From assembly GCA_029168955.1 (NCBI GenBank), contig JAPDOI010000195.1:1054001-1118000 (forward strand): a stretch of 64,000 nt of DNA. Direction: 5' to 3'. A program made the translations under genes and the position numbers. Positions 1 to 14,919 of this stretch are shown piece by piece (position 1 is the stretch's first letter; each line of letters opens with the position of its first letter). Under the pieces are notes generated by a model. It saw only the letters and a program-made list of their open reading frames with translations. It was not told the DNA's origin and made no database searches. The stretch is from Aplectana chamaeleonis. Taxonomy: Eukaryota > Nematoda > Chromadorea > Rhabditida > Cosmocercidae.

Positions 1-512
1 TAGTGAAGCGTTACTCTGAATGAATTTGTTGGCGTTCCTTCCCATAAACATAAGTTTGTTGCGGTGGAGATAGCGGTTCGCGATGTTTAGGTTGCTTGGG
101 AATCTGAAATGCAAAAAGGTGAAGGTTCCCTCCAAATCTCTGATTCCAAAAAATGACATAATTCTTACTCTTCTTTTTTCTTTGCATTTGCTTTGAATTT
201 GCTTGAATTCCCAACTTTAAAAACATGTGATAACCTTTTTGAAAAGATGATAGACTGCAGTCATAACTTTTCTTAAAACTTTTCTCATCTAATCGGGAAA
301 TTATCACTTTTTCTCTCGCAGCTGACTTGCCTCTGGGCATAGAAATTCATCAAATCTTATATCAGGGATCCGCGTAGAACTCTTCGTCTAATAATATTTT
401 TCAGGTTAGAAAAATATTCTCCTGATCCTTCAGCAGATTTCAATTCACGAAATAACAGTTTTCGCCCGTAACTTTTAAACCGCTGAACATTCGCGGTGGA
501 GGTTGTGGGTTC
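1..512. other. AT-rich stretch without recognisable gene
   Basis: Open frames here are short (119 codons at most), overlap on both strands and show no domain I recognise. I see no tRNA, satellite or terminal inverted repeat. Confidence 0.5.
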
Positions 513-895
513 AAAACTTTGTTTGCTCCATAAGCCAGCTAGGCCTTCAGAGGCGAACCACATATTCAATTTCTTTAGCGGAATGGAGCTCTGGTCCGCA
601 GTTGCAGACGATCGTGTTTGCAGGCTGCAGTTCGACGATAAACGTGCTGGGACGAAGAATAGTCGTGCCAGGACCTCGTAGTCCCAGCATGCCTCTGTTT
701 GCAATAAATGTTGCAACAGCGGTTGTCTGCAACTCCAGACCGGAATTTCTCTCCGGTATAGGCGGTAGCTCTACCTCATGTCTGCGTCTCTCTTATTCAT
801 GATGGCGGACTAGAGCATTCCATGGAGATAAACAACTGCGGGGCTCGGCTCCGCCGACCTGGCTCTCATAAGAAATAAGTAAAGGTTGGAACCCT
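513..895. repeat. Foldback element (family with 17.96 kb and 30.64 kb copies)
   Basis: The left end (a TTTGCTCCATAAGCCAGC-type arm) and the right end (GGGCTCGGCTCCGCCGACC) are the two arm types of the foldback found at 17958-18146 and 30640-30815. A second, inner inverted repeat lies between about 585 and 780. No coding capacity. Arms are diverged, so boundaries are approximate. Confidence 0.55.
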
Positions 896-1129
896 TCAAT
901 AATTTTGAGTCGGTCAGTGTGAGAAGCAGAGCGGTCGGTCATACCTGAATCTCGTTATCAAATATTATATTACGCCATGTCAAGTTGTCTACGCTCGACT
1001 GGGAATAACAAGATTTAACCGAAAACTGAGATTGGAAAGAGTAATCGAATATCAGGAATGTGAAAGTAGTTCTACATTTATTCATGCTCTGGACCTCAAA
1101 CTTATCTTGTTCTTTCAACCGCATTTTCA

Positions 1130-1275
1130 CGATTTGTTACGATTTGTTACGATTTTTTGCGATTCGTTACGATTTTGGGCCGAAATTTCGTAAATCGTAA
1201 ATCGTAAAAAAATTGCCAAAAGCACCCGTAATTCGTAAATTTTAAATCGTAATTCGTAATTACGCACAGCCCTGA
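1130..1275. repeat. Subterminal-repeat end of a hAT-like element
   Basis: Repeated TTACGATTT and AAATCGTAA motifs face each other, and the block ends in GCACAGCCCTG, which read on the minus strand is CAGGGCTGTGC, a hAT-like terminus. It resembles the better supported termini at 15789 and 56668. I could not find the partner end or an 8-bp target duplication, so this may be a solo end. Confidence 0.35.
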
Positions 1276-1710
1276 GCCATATCTCCGTTGTTAAGGGGTC
1301 TTGGACGATATCAGAGATACCATTGTGATCAGAGAGTGGCTATCTCCAAGACAAGCATGATATCTAGAAAATAATTTCTTGGGTGTCCTGTTCACAGTGG
1401 TTTTCACCAGTGAAAAATGGGGTTAATCGTAAATGGAAGAATATTTTATGCAAAGCAGGATTAGTCAGGGCCCTAAGGAAAGAATGGAGCAATAGAGAAA
1501 AGAGAATGGCAAAGGACGGGTCCACAAAAGATTTCATTGTCAGAACAAACACTTCCTGTGATACCTAAGAGGCGGGGTGATACTCAAGGTTTCGTCTCTT
1601 TCTGGAGCGTGTTTCTCAATTTCTACGTCATTTTAAATCTACCTGGGGGCCAATTAATCAATAAATCGAATAATCTCAAAATTGAGGATTATCGTGAACA
1701 CTGCCTTTAA
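1276..1710 (-). mobile_element. TTAA-type MITE, one end intact
   Basis: The right end reads ATCGTGAACACTGCCT then TTAA (1707-1710), the same terminus as the elements at 57298 and 63322. The body matches those two copies in inverted orientation. The left end is fused to sequence related to 41947-42060, so the left boundary is approximate. No transposase. Confidence 0.6.
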
Positions 1711-2498
1711 AGTAGAGGTTTTCTGCTTGAATTCTCATTCTCGCAGAAGTCGTTGGACCCTCTGTAAAAGGGTAAGAGAACAAAATGCAGCGATACAAAC
1801 CGGCCCGGCCAATGTTGGGAACAGCTGCAGTAAGCACCAAGTTTGGGCTTATTGGCAATATTTGGACTTCGCAGTTCGCCCTGATATCCATACTATCACT
1901 TTCAGAATGGTGAAGATTTTCTGGAACACTTTTTCGTGCTGATCGCCAAAGACATTTGTCTTCTTGCTGGTGTCTCAGTTTTCAGGATGTTTTGCTATTC
2001 TTGAGGGTTCCATAGTTTCAAATGCATGGGACTTCAGGACAAAGTTGTAGGTAGAACCGAAAATTACGCTATCTGGCAAGGCATAAGTAAAATTTTCCCA
2101 CTAAATGATCTTCAAGTCCAGTTTTCTCCATTTTCGCTTCGATCAGTGACAGTCGAGGAGAGTGAACTGGAATTGCGTTCCATACAGATGTTAATTGCCG
2201 TGTAGTGCTTTTGGAACTCCTGTCTGCCGTTTTTTCGACAGTGCTGTTGTCAAAGCCCCGAGCGTTTCGAATTTCGGTGGAAACTGGGAGACGGTTTCCA
2301 TCATGGGCGCTGCCTTCAAAAGCATCGTACGCGCTGAAAAGCAGTCACAGTTTTTCCGGTTCGAGTGATTTTCTGGGCCCACCTTAGAAGGTAGTGAGAG
2401 TTGTTCGGCTTAAAACGCCTTATTGTGACGTTAAATGAGGTCGAATGTCTCAAATTGCGTCAAAAGAGGCCGGGTCAAATCGACCACTTTGGACTCGA

Positions 2499-2608
2499 AT
2501 ATCCTACTCTCGTGACTCATACTTTTCAAAAATATTGACTTCTGGCGGGACTACAACTGAGAGGAAGTCAATATGTTTGACAAGTATGAGTCACGAGGGT
2601 ACGATATT
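2499..2608. repeat. Palindromic element, ~44-bp arms
   Basis: Arms 2499-2542 and 2565-2608 are imperfect inverted repeats (CTCGTGACTCATACTT against AAGTATGAGTCACGAG) around a 22-bp loop. A third related half-arm appears near 2950-2990. Confidence 0.65.
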
Positions 2609-2705
2609 TGTGTGTGATCCCGTATACTGTAGCGTTCCTCAGCGTCCATCTTATACGGTAAAAGTTTGTCTAAAGGGTAAATCGACTACAAAAGGTGCTG
2701 AGTTG

Positions 2706-2782
2706 ATCGCAAAACGCTTGGCTCCGGGCGAGCTCGAACCAGCATATTCCCTTTCCGGTGGAGCGCCTTATCGCACTGCACC
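2706..2782 (-). repeat. tRNA-like sequence, possible SINE head or tRNA pseudogene
   Basis: On the minus strand an A-box-like block (TGGTGCAGTGCGATAAGG) is followed by a B-box-like GGTTCGAGCTC. Flanking 7-8 bases (GGCTTCGG and CCGGAGCC) can pair as an acceptor stem. The anticodon arm does not fold cleanly, so I do not call a functional tRNA. Confidence 0.3.
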
Positions 2783-2799
2783 ACCGAAGCCCCAGCGCC

Positions 2800-3850
2800 G
2801 CTCTCACTCAACTGCTCGGTAAATCTTCACCTAAGCAATCGGTGAAGATGTAAACATCATCCATTGGTGTAAACATACCATAACGTGCACTGCGACGTTG
2901 AACTGCAGTTACGGCAAAAAACATTCAAAAATCGTGTAAATCGACTACGCTCGACTCAAATATCCTAAACTAATAAATCATACTTCGCAGGAATTATTCA
3001 GGATTAGGTAGACAAACCGCTTTGGACACTTTACATCGAGAATTTGTATGTCTTGACTACCATTTTGATAACACCTTTACTATGACTTCACCCTAAACTT
3101 CTCAATTGAACTCCTTCGCTCGTTACTATGTTCATACAGCATTTCGATTAAATCGCAACGCATCTTTGAAATCCATGTGAAAAAAAAACCGCTGCTGACG
3201 GTTTTTAATCACACACAGAATGGTCCATCTAGACTTCCTCCGAAGGTCTGACCCCCCCCCCCCTTCCCCCTGTGGGGGCTCACACTCGAGCCGAACCCTA
3301 GTTGAGATCACAATACTCGATGTGGATGCATTGCCACGAATTTCTTTCTAGTCTCTGTCTCGTTCAATTCACACATGCATTGAAGAAGTGTCTTTTCAGA
3401 AGTTGTGAGTCTTTCTCAATCCACTTGCAGCCCACTTTGTTTTGATGTGTTCTCTTCGAAAATGAAGCATTCAAAAGCGCGCTCTCGTAGAAATCAAATA
3501 GTGATTTGCGATGGAGGCAACAACATTGAGCAGTTGTGTGATTGGAGTTAAAAATGTTTTCTAGCTGAAGAATCGAATTCGACGGAGAAAATTTGGAGAA
3601 GAAATGTTCTCATGGCGACGGGAATAGCGAAATTGTGTCTAAATAGCATTACACACTCGCGTGGAGTTCAGTGATGTGCAGCTTGATACACAACTTCTTC
3701 GAACGGCACCGTCTTTCCTTCGTTGACTACCCAGGATCTTTTGCAAAGTTACCCCCGCTTCTGGCAACCCATCCCTTACCCAGGTCGCTGTTTTCACTTT
3801 TGAAATTCCATCTCAGATTTTTTTAAACAATACAGTAATAAGGCGTTGGG
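2800..3850. other. Intergenic DNA with a short poly-C run
   Basis: No reading frame of note. A run of about 13 C near 3251 is followed by CTTCCCCC and is likely to be length-variable. Otherwise I see nothing in it. Confidence 0.5.
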
Positions 3851-3885
3851 ATTTCTTCTGGAACAAACCCACCCTTTGTTCTCTA

Positions 3886-4312
3886 TTCGTAGGCAGCGTC
3901 CATACGTGGCGAGAGCGGGCGTTCCCTCCTTTGTTCGCCTCTCGACCCTCCTCAACGCTGGAGCAGTCCGTGACCGCGAATGAACACAGGAAAACACCCC
4001 CTACCTCGTGTTGAATCGATTGATAACGTTTGATCGGGTGATCAATCGCTGGAGTCGGCGCAACGGCAGATGATTTCAACTTTTGTGGTGGGATTATGGA
4101 AAACAAGGTCAGTAGTATTGCTGCAGGTCTGATGCCACCTGCTTTAGTGATGAAGCAGTAAGCTTGAAACTTGCTGCTTGCTTCGTAGTGCTGGCGCAAG
4201 ACCGAGCGAGCGAGGGGAGAAGGAGCGCCTGTGAGCGGCTAGCGAATCGTGTGCCCACGATAACCATCGATTTTGCGTAATCGCACGCTCTCGCCACGCA
4301 TGGACGGAGCCC
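3886..4312. repeat. Dispersed repeat R1, copy 1
   Basis: About 425 bp are closely similar, in the same orientation, to 59481-59912. Overlapping minus-strand frames occur in both copies but differ by indels, so a protein is doubtful. Both copies end near a purine-rich run (GAGCGAGCGAGG). Confidence 0.75.
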
Positions 4313-4399
4313 TAATTCAGGGAGCGTTGACCATAGGTCGTTTGATGACCCGTCCTCAATTTTCACATCGAGGTTTGATCAAAGTTTCTCATATCTTTA

Positions 4400-5470
4400 T
4401 TGCACCTCTGTAGTGAGAATATATAAATACATGTTAATCTTGCATATAGTGAGCTACAGGTTTGCTGGTATTGAAAATCCGGCTGTCTATTTTCCAACCT
4501 CTCTCGAAAGGAAAACTCAATTAGAGGAAGGGGCTCTAATTTTCAACTAAAATCTTATACATTATGCTGTGGAAACAGCACTCGCTGAGCAATTAGAAAT
4601 AACTAAAAACTCGTCCAGCTCCAGTTTCACTCTCGATTTAGTTTAAATGCATTATTTTAGTTCTCGTCAAGGTTCGTGTTCCCCAGATTATTCACCAGAC
4701 TCGTTGTTAGATCTTTGGCATCTCAACTGCGCCGCAACAAACGAATTGGAGATGAAGGTAGATGGGATTCACGAGTTATCCTGAAACTAGCGTGCTGCTA
4801 TTTGAGAGAAATTCTATCTTACCCGCAAGTTACAAATAGCAACTTACGACTCGCGAGGAAATCTGGTACGAGACAAAGTTGCGTCTTCTCTTGCGTAGAA
4901 GTGCGTCAAGCAAATTCCATAGGTGGAAGGGGAACTCCCGAGCCCGTAGTAAACCCAAGGGAGCCGAGTGAAAACGGTTGGCGGCACCCGGCTGGTTGTA
5001 GCAAGTAGCAACGATTGAGAGTTGTTGTGTAGTCTATTGATGCCGGACGCATGCTACGAAATCAGGGTTGGAGTCCCGCCAGGGGCTTGATTTTCGCAGA
5101 CAACTCATCATATTCATCCTTTGCCACAGAGTATGGACTGTCTCAGGTCCGAAATGTACCAGAACTCCTTCAGAAGTTTCTCAGTAATCTCTGGCAATTT
5201 TGCAGTTATGTTTAGTTTATGGAGATCAACTTGAGGATTTTCCGTTGTTTTTGGTTTTAGGTTACTCTGTTGAATTAACAGACATATACTACAAGATTCT
5301 CCCTAAACTAGTTATCTCTCAAAATAAATCAAAAAGTGTCACAGAAAACGCATGTACTCACGCTTCTACGCTCTCTCTAGCAATGGCGCGCGCGGACCTA
5401 ATCGCGCGTCGATTTCCAGCCTTCCACGACTGGCGACGCTGTGGAGTGTTTTTCATCCACTTCTGCAAAA
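4400..5470. other. Intergenic stretch with an unrecognised 110-codon frame and a tRNA-like block
   Basis: A plus frame at 4676-5008 (110 codons) shows no domain I recognise. At 5075-5086 GGTTGGAGTCC resembles a pol III B box with a possible A box about 45 bases upstream, so a tRNA-derived SINE is possible but unproven. Confidence 0.3.
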
Positions 5471-5479
5471 ATTGATATG

Positions 5480-6330
5480 AGTGATATGCATGGTTGCGGT
5501 CACGCGTAGCGCAATGTGTGAACGTCGCCGTACCGGAGCACACTCACCCGCATGCGCGCACCACACACACTCACGCGCCTGCGCGTGTATACGCGCACAG
5601 ATACGTGCGCCAGTGTATATATTCACACACCTGCCTCGTATGCACACGTATGCGAACCCCACGGAGATCTGCGTGAGTTCATAGATACTCATGCTCGCAT
5701 GTACAGTGTTACATACGAGTACACAAAAGCGAGCACATACTTGCTTTTCTTACTTATACACATTTGCACTCATGCGCGCGGTTATGACATGCTCACACAC
5801 GCACGCATTCATATGTACGTGACCACAATCGCCCGATTCCGTTTACGAGGACACGCGCGCATACTCGAATGATTGCGCAAACACCGTCTATGCACGCGTA
5901 ATCACATCCGCGCGCATACTCTCGCGCGCTATTACATACAGTCAGCAGGTATCGCACTGTTACTATCCGTTCTTTATTGTGCGTTGGCGCTAGCTCTGTG
6001 CCCACGTGATATAATTACACCAACGTAGAATAAGGACGCCAAGTATTATTGTAATCCTTGTCTTTTCAAACACATGCGCGCGCATATGCACATACACATG
6101 CATATGCACATCCGCATCGAATAAACGGACCCACGAAAACACACACATAGACGCACCTTGCGCGCACTTGCGAGCACATTTGCGCGCAGACACCCGCTCG
6201 CACTGGCGCGCGTGTGTACAAGCACGCACACTAAGTCGTTCACATATGAACACGCGCACTTACCCTTGCATGCGCGCACACATACACTTACATGCACGCG
6301 TGTACACATGCGTGCGCGCGCAAGCCTAGA
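5480..6330. repeat. Alternating purine-pyrimidine (CA/CG/TA) low-complexity tract
   Basis: Some 850 bp are dominated by CACACGCG, GCGCGCAT and CATACG steps, for example GCGCGCATATGCACATACAC near 6076. Open frames on both strands come from the lack of stop codons in this composition. Long alternating purine-pyrimidine runs are known to favour Z-DNA. Confidence 0.8.
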
Positions 6331-6883
6331 CATAATCATGTTTATAGTTGCGGCATAATTTTCAGTCGACAAACAAAAGATGCTTGCGTTTTCCGATAGT
6401 TCGCGACACTGCGATAGGCATCTCTTTAGACGCGACTACTTCCACGGTTATCGCAACCAGCGTTCGCGTGATCATCTTCACGCGATCGGGGGCCCATGCA
6501 GAGTTCGTCGGCCCAATTGCGGGCAATATTTGAGCATTGTCTCCATGCCGGGTGCGTCCATAGACGACAGCGGTCGGATCGCGGGATGGGTGTTGTTTGG
6601 CCCGTCATGCGTCCGCGAGCCGATCGGTGTTACTGTCTGGGTCGCAGGGAAATCATGAAAGGGGCCGACGTACTAAACCCTGCACCAACCCATGTCCTAA
6701 ACCCTGCCCCAACCCCTTCGTAACACTCGCGATTGTGCATGCCGCCCCGAAAATGAGCTCGACCCATTTCCAATTACCCAAACGGTTCTGCCCATCCCCC
6801 CACAACCGTCTGGTCATTGGTTGTTCGACGTCTGATCGGCTAATCGAGCTAATCAGCACAGCAAAGGTTCGAAGGTGGCTTGA

Positions 6884-6976
6884 TCCTCGCAGACGCCTCG
6901 GTCATCGGGACTCACGCGTAAAATAAAATGCGGGTGGTGTAGGCGCACACAACACACGCGCCTTTACGCGCAAATC
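6884..6976 (+). repeat. Dispersed repeat R2, copy 1
   Basis: Matches 14728-14812 in inverted orientation at roughly 90 percent (shared core GTCATCGGGACTCACGCGTA). Non-coding. Confidence 0.7.
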
Positions 6977-6979
6977 CTA

Positions 6980-8257
6980 TATATAAAGAATGGGAACGGC
7001 GCGACGAGAAATCCGCGGAATCGGCCGCGCCTGAACTCTTCAGCATTGTCGATACGCAGCGCGGCGTGTCGCGCGCGGCGCCTCACAGCTGATCATTTTC
7101 ATTTCCGTTTCCACCATTTTGCTCCATTTCTTACGTTTTCAAGGTTTTGGCGATCTGTTTACTCTACATTTTGTTCGCGGCTAATATAAACACTTCGATT
7201 TTGCAGCGCTTTCGCCCGCTAAGCCGTTTTTTCACTTATGTGCTCTATTTTTCTTGTTCTGTGCTTATTTTTTTATTTTTACTTTTTGTTTTTCGTTTTT
7301 TCTTTGTTCTGTTTTGTTGCTTTGTCATTTTTTACGAGAAATTTTGTGGGAGGTTTTGCAGCCAGATTTTTCAAAGAATTTTGAACGATTTTTCATTTAG
7401 AAAGACGGACATTTCAGCCCTTTTTTCAAAAAAAATGGAGAGATTTCTGCACTTCACGCTCATTTTCTCCTAATTTCTACACGCTCATTTTTTCCCAATT
7501 TTTTTTGCTGAAGTATTTTTCACTACGGAGTCATGAAAATTTGCAGGAGACCTCTGAATGAACAAGCAAATTTGAAAAGAAACAAAATTTATTTCGAAAA
7601 AATAATAGTCAGAAAAAACTTTCATGGTGAGCATTGTGCCCAAAAATTCTTCATTAGATTTTTCGACAGAAGAAAATGCAAGATGTTTAGCAAAAAAATC
7701 TTTTTCACGTGGCGCATTCTTTTTTATCGGATTTTTGTCTGTGAGAAAACAAAGATTTTTTCACGAAGAAGTTGATAAGATCGCAGAACTTTCCGGTGAA
7801 AATTTTACAACCAAGTTTTTTCCAAAGAATTCAATAATGATTTTCAGGGTATTTTAACTGTTTTAAATCTGAAAAAATCCGCTGATTTTTGTGAAAAAAA
7901 AGAGGAGATCAATCACAGATGACTATTTCCACTGGCAGAAAAAATATTCATGCGGCGGACGTTCAAACAAACTGGAAGGAATTTACGTGAAATTATTAAT
8001 GTCGAAATCAGATAATCCGTTTAACTTTACTAACTATGAACCTAATCAGATAATCCTTACTTTTTTCTGAATTGTCAGTTTCATTAAACATCTATAACTG
8101 ATTGTATACTTACATCATTGAGAGAGAGGCTGAATCCTCACGCCTGATTGAAGCCGACGGTCCGCATATGGACAAATTGGGTAACTGTTCCTTGCGCTCG
8201 CGTCATACATACGCGCTCCAGCGCAACCATCCAAAGGCACATCAGGCGCGAATTTCT
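6980..8257. other. T-rich then A-rich non-coding stretch
   Basis: From about 7100 to 7520 the plus strand is strongly T-rich, then A-rich runs dominate to 7900. Frames such as 7147-7473 encode mostly Phe/Leu and follow from composition. No gene recognised. Confidence 0.6.
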
Positions 8258-11200
8258 ATCGTTTGGCAAAGCCAAACGAATACTATGTGGGTGGCCTGCG
8301 AAGCCGCACGAATACCATACGGAGGGTGACCGGCGAAGTCGAACGAATACTACACGAAGGGTGGCCCGCCAAGCCGGCCCGTCGTTTGGCGAAGCCGAAC
8401 GAATACTACACAGGTTGTGACCGACAAAGCCTGCCCATCGCTCGGCGGAGCCGATCGAATATTACATGGAGGGTGGCCCGCCAAGATGGCCCATCGTTCG
8501 GCGAGGGCGAACGAATACTACACGGAGGGTGGCCGGCGAAGCCGAACGAATACCACATGAAGGGTGGCCCGCTAAGCCGGCCCGTCGTTCGGCGAAGCCA
8601 ATCTAATACCACGTGAACGGAGGGGGTCGGCAAAGCCGGCCCATCGTTCTGCGATGCCGAACGAATACTACGTAGAGTGAGGGTGGCCCGGACCATCATT
8701 CGGTGAAGCTGAACGAACATTAGACGGAGGGTGGTCGGCGAAGCCGAACGAATACTACACAGAGGAAGGGTGTCCGGAAAAGCCGGCCCATCGTTCTGCG
8801 ATTCCGAACGAATACTACGTGGAGGGAGGGTGGCCCGGCCTATTGTTCGGTGAAGCTGAACCAATATTACACGGAGGGTGGCAGGCGAAGCCTGCCCATC
8901 GCTCGGCGAACATGAGCGAATAATACATGGAGGGTGGCCCGCCAAGCCGGCCCATCGTTCGGCGATGCCGAAAGATTACTACCTAGAGAGAGATCGCTCG
9001 GCGAACATGAGCGAATAATACATTAAGGGTGGCCCGCCAAGCCGGCCCATCGTTCGGCGAAGCCGAACGAATACTGCGTAGAGGAAGGGGGTCGACGAAG
9101 CCGGCCCATCGTTCGGCGGAGACGGGCGAATGCTACCTAGAGAGAGGGTGGCCGGCGAAGCCGGCCCATCGTTTGGTGGAGCCAAACGAATACTAACTAG
9201 AGGGAGGGTGGCCGGCGAAGCCGGCCCATCGTTCTGTGAAGCCGAACGAATACCACGTAAAGGGAGGTCCGGGAAGCCGAGCGAATAGAATGTAGAGGGA
9301 GGGTGCCCGGCGAAGCCGGCCCATCGTTTGGTGGAGCCAAACGAATACTAACTAGAGGGAGGGTGGCCGGCGAAGCCGGCCCATCGTTCGGCGGAGACGA
9401 GCGAATACTACCTAGACGGAGGGTGGCCGGAAAAGCCGGCCCATCGTTCGGCGAAGCTGAACGAATACTGCGTAGAGGAAGGGGGTCGACGAAGCCGGCC
9501 CATCGTTCGGCGGAGACGGGCGAATGCTACCTAGACGGTGGGTGGCCGGCGAAGCCGGCCCATGCTGGCGAAACCGAACCAATACTACACCGAGGGTTGC
9601 CGGCGAAGTTGGCTCATCGTTCGGCGAAGCCGAACAGAATACTGCGGCGTAGAGGAAGGGGTCGGCGAAGCCGGCCTATCGTTCCGCGGAGCCGAACGAA
9701 TATCACATGGAGTGTGGTCGGCGAATCCGAACGAATACTACACGAGGGGTGGCTGGCGAAGCCGGCCCATCCTTAGGCGAAGCCGAACGAATACTACGTA
9801 GAGGGAGGGTGGCCGGCAAAGCCAGCCTATCGTTCGGCGAAGCCGAACAAAGACTGCGTAGAGGAAGGGGGTCGGCGAAGCCGGCCCATCGTTCGGCGGA
9901 GACGGGCGAATATTACCTAGAGAGAGGGTGGCCGGCGAAGCCGCTTTAAATCGTTCAGTGGAGCCAAACGAATACTAACTAGAGGGAGGTGGCCGGCGAA
10001 GCCGGCAATGGTTCTGTGACGCCGCACGAATACCACGTAAAAGTAGGGTCGGCGAAGCCGAGCGAATACAATGTAGAGAGAGGGGGTCGGCGAAGCCGGC
10101 CCATCTTTCGGCGAAACCGAACCAATACTACACCGAGGGTTGCCGCCGAAGCCGGCCCATCGTTCGGCGAAACCGAACGAATACTGCGTAGAGGAAAGGG
10201 GTCGGCGAAGCCGGCCTGTAGTTCGGCGAAGCCGAACGAATATTACATGGAGTGTGGCCGGCGAAGCCGAACGAATACTACACGGAGGGTGGCCGGCGAA
10301 GCCGGCCCATCTTTCGGCGAAGCCGAACGAATACTACACCGAGGGTTGCCGGCGAAGCCGGCCCATCGTTCGGCGAAGCCGAACGAATACTGCGTAGAGG
10401 AAGGGGGTCGACGAAGCCGGCCCATCGTTCGGCGGAGACGGGCGAATGCTACCTAGAGAGAGGGTGGCCGGCGAAGCCGGCCCATCGTTTGGTGGAGCCA
10501 AACGAATACTAACTAGAGGGAGGGTGGCCGGCGAAGCCGGCCCATCGTTCTGTGAAGCCAAACGAATACCACGTAAAGGGAGGGGGTCGGCGAAGCCGAG
10601 CGAATACAATGTAGAGGGAGGGTGGCCGGCGAAGCCGGCCCATCGTTTGGTGGAGCCAAACGAATACTAACTAGAGGGAGGGTGGCCGGCGAAGCCGGCC
10701 CATCGTTCGGCGGAGACGAGCGAATACTAGCTAGAGGGAGGGTGGCCGGCGAAGCCGGCCCATCGTTTTGTGAAGCCGAACGAATACCACGTAAAGGGAG
10801 GGGGTCGGCGAAGCCGAGCGAATACAATGTAGAGAGAGGGGGTCGGCGAAGCCGGACCTTCGTTCGGCGAAGCCGAACGAATACTACACGGAGGGTGGCC
10901 GGCGAAGCCGGCCCATCTTTCGGCGAAACCGAACCAATACTACACCGAGGGTTGCCGGCAAAGCCGGCCCATCGTTCGGCAAAACCGAACGAATACTGCG
11001 TAGAGGAAGGGGGTCGGCGAAGCCGGACCTTCGTTCGGCGAAGCCGAACGAATACTACACGGAGGGTGGCCGGCGAAGCCGGCCCATCTTTCGGCGAAAC
11101 CGAACCAATACTACACCGAGGGTTGCCGGCGAAGCCGGCCCATCGTTTGGTGGAGCCAAACGAATACTAACTAGAGGGAGGGTGGCCGGCGAAGCCGGCC

Positions 11201-11890
11201 CATCGTTCGGCGGAGACGAGCGAATACTACCTAGACGGAGGGTGGCCGGAAAAGCCGGCCCATCGTTCGGCGAAGCTGAACGAATACTGCGTAGAGGAAG
11301 GGGGTCGACGAAGCCGGCCCATCGTTCGGCGGAGACGAGCGAATAATACCTAGACGGAGGGTGGCCGGCGAAGCCGGCCTGTAGTTCGGCGAAGCCGAAC
11401 GAATATCACATGGAGTGTGGCCGGCGAAGCCGAACGAATACTACACGAGGGGTGGCTGGCGAAGCCGAACGACTACTACACGAGGGGTGGCTGGCGAAGC
11501 CGGCCCATCCTTAGGCGAAGCCGAACGAATGCTACCTAGAGGGAGGGTAGCCGGCGAAGCCGGCCCATCGTTCGGCGAAGCTGAACGAATACTGCGTAGA
11601 GGAAGGGGGTTGGCGAAGCCGGCCCATCGTTCGGCGGAGACGAGCGAATACTACCTAGACGGAGGGTGGCCGGCGAAGCCGGCCTGTAGTTCGGCGAAGC
11701 CGAACGAATATTACATGGAGTGTGGCCGGCGAAGCCGAACGAATACTACACGAGGGGTGGCTGGCGAAGTCGGCCTATCGTTAGGCGAAGCCGAACGAAT
11801 ACTACGTAGAGGGAGCGTGGCCGGCAAAGCCGGCCCATCGTTCGGCGAAGCCGAACGAATACTACATGGAGGGCAGCCAGCAAAGCCGGA
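8258..11890. repeat. 60-bp satellite of paired GAA-loop hairpins
   Basis: About sixty imperfect head-to-tail units, 60 bp where regular (10621 and 10681 are exact one-period neighbours). A consensus unit holds GGCCGGCGAAGCCGGCC, a short CATC spacer, then GTTCGGCGAAGCCGAAC: two 7-bp stems each closed by a GAA triloop. Both contain GCGAAGC, known as an unusually stable DNA mini-hairpin. Some units keep only one stem. Units at the left edge (8258-9000) are more diverged; inside, blocks of two to four units recur (for example 10490-10618 and 10648-10830), showing higher-order amplification. Since 60 is divisible by three, frames of up to 182 codons open on both strands; I do not regard them as genes. 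Confidence 0.95.
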
Positions 11891-14727
<2,837 letters not shown>

Positions 14728-14812
14728 CGTAAAGGCGCGAGTGTTATGGGCGCCTACACCACACGCATATTATTTTACGCGTGAGTCCCGATGACCGAGG
14801 CGTCTGTGAGGA
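14728..14812 (-). repeat. Dispersed repeat R2, copy 2
   Basis: Inverted match to 6884-6976. It ends just before the hairpin at 14822. Confidence 0.7.
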
Positions 14813-14821
14813 TTAAGCACC

Positions 14822-14911
14822 GCAGTAAACCCCACAACCTTCGAAACCTTCGAAAGTAACCTTCGAAAGGTCATCCTAACCTTTTGCTCTGCTTATGTGG
14901 GGTTTACTGCG
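14822..14911. repeat. Hairpin with 17-bp perfect arms
   Basis: CCGCAGTAAACCCCACA and its complement TGTGGGGTTTACTGCGG flank a loop of about 54 bp that itself repeats CCTTCGAAA. Looks like a small foldback MITE. Confidence 0.75.
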
Positions 14912-14919
14912 GGTCCAGA

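Noticed and set aside
7147..7473. 108-codon hydrophobic frame that could be a membrane protein
   Set aside because: Phe/Leu content comes from T-rich low-complexity DNA; no conserved features.
8258..11890. CRISPR-like array
   Set aside because: The repeats are contiguous with no unique spacers, and the window is eukaryotic.
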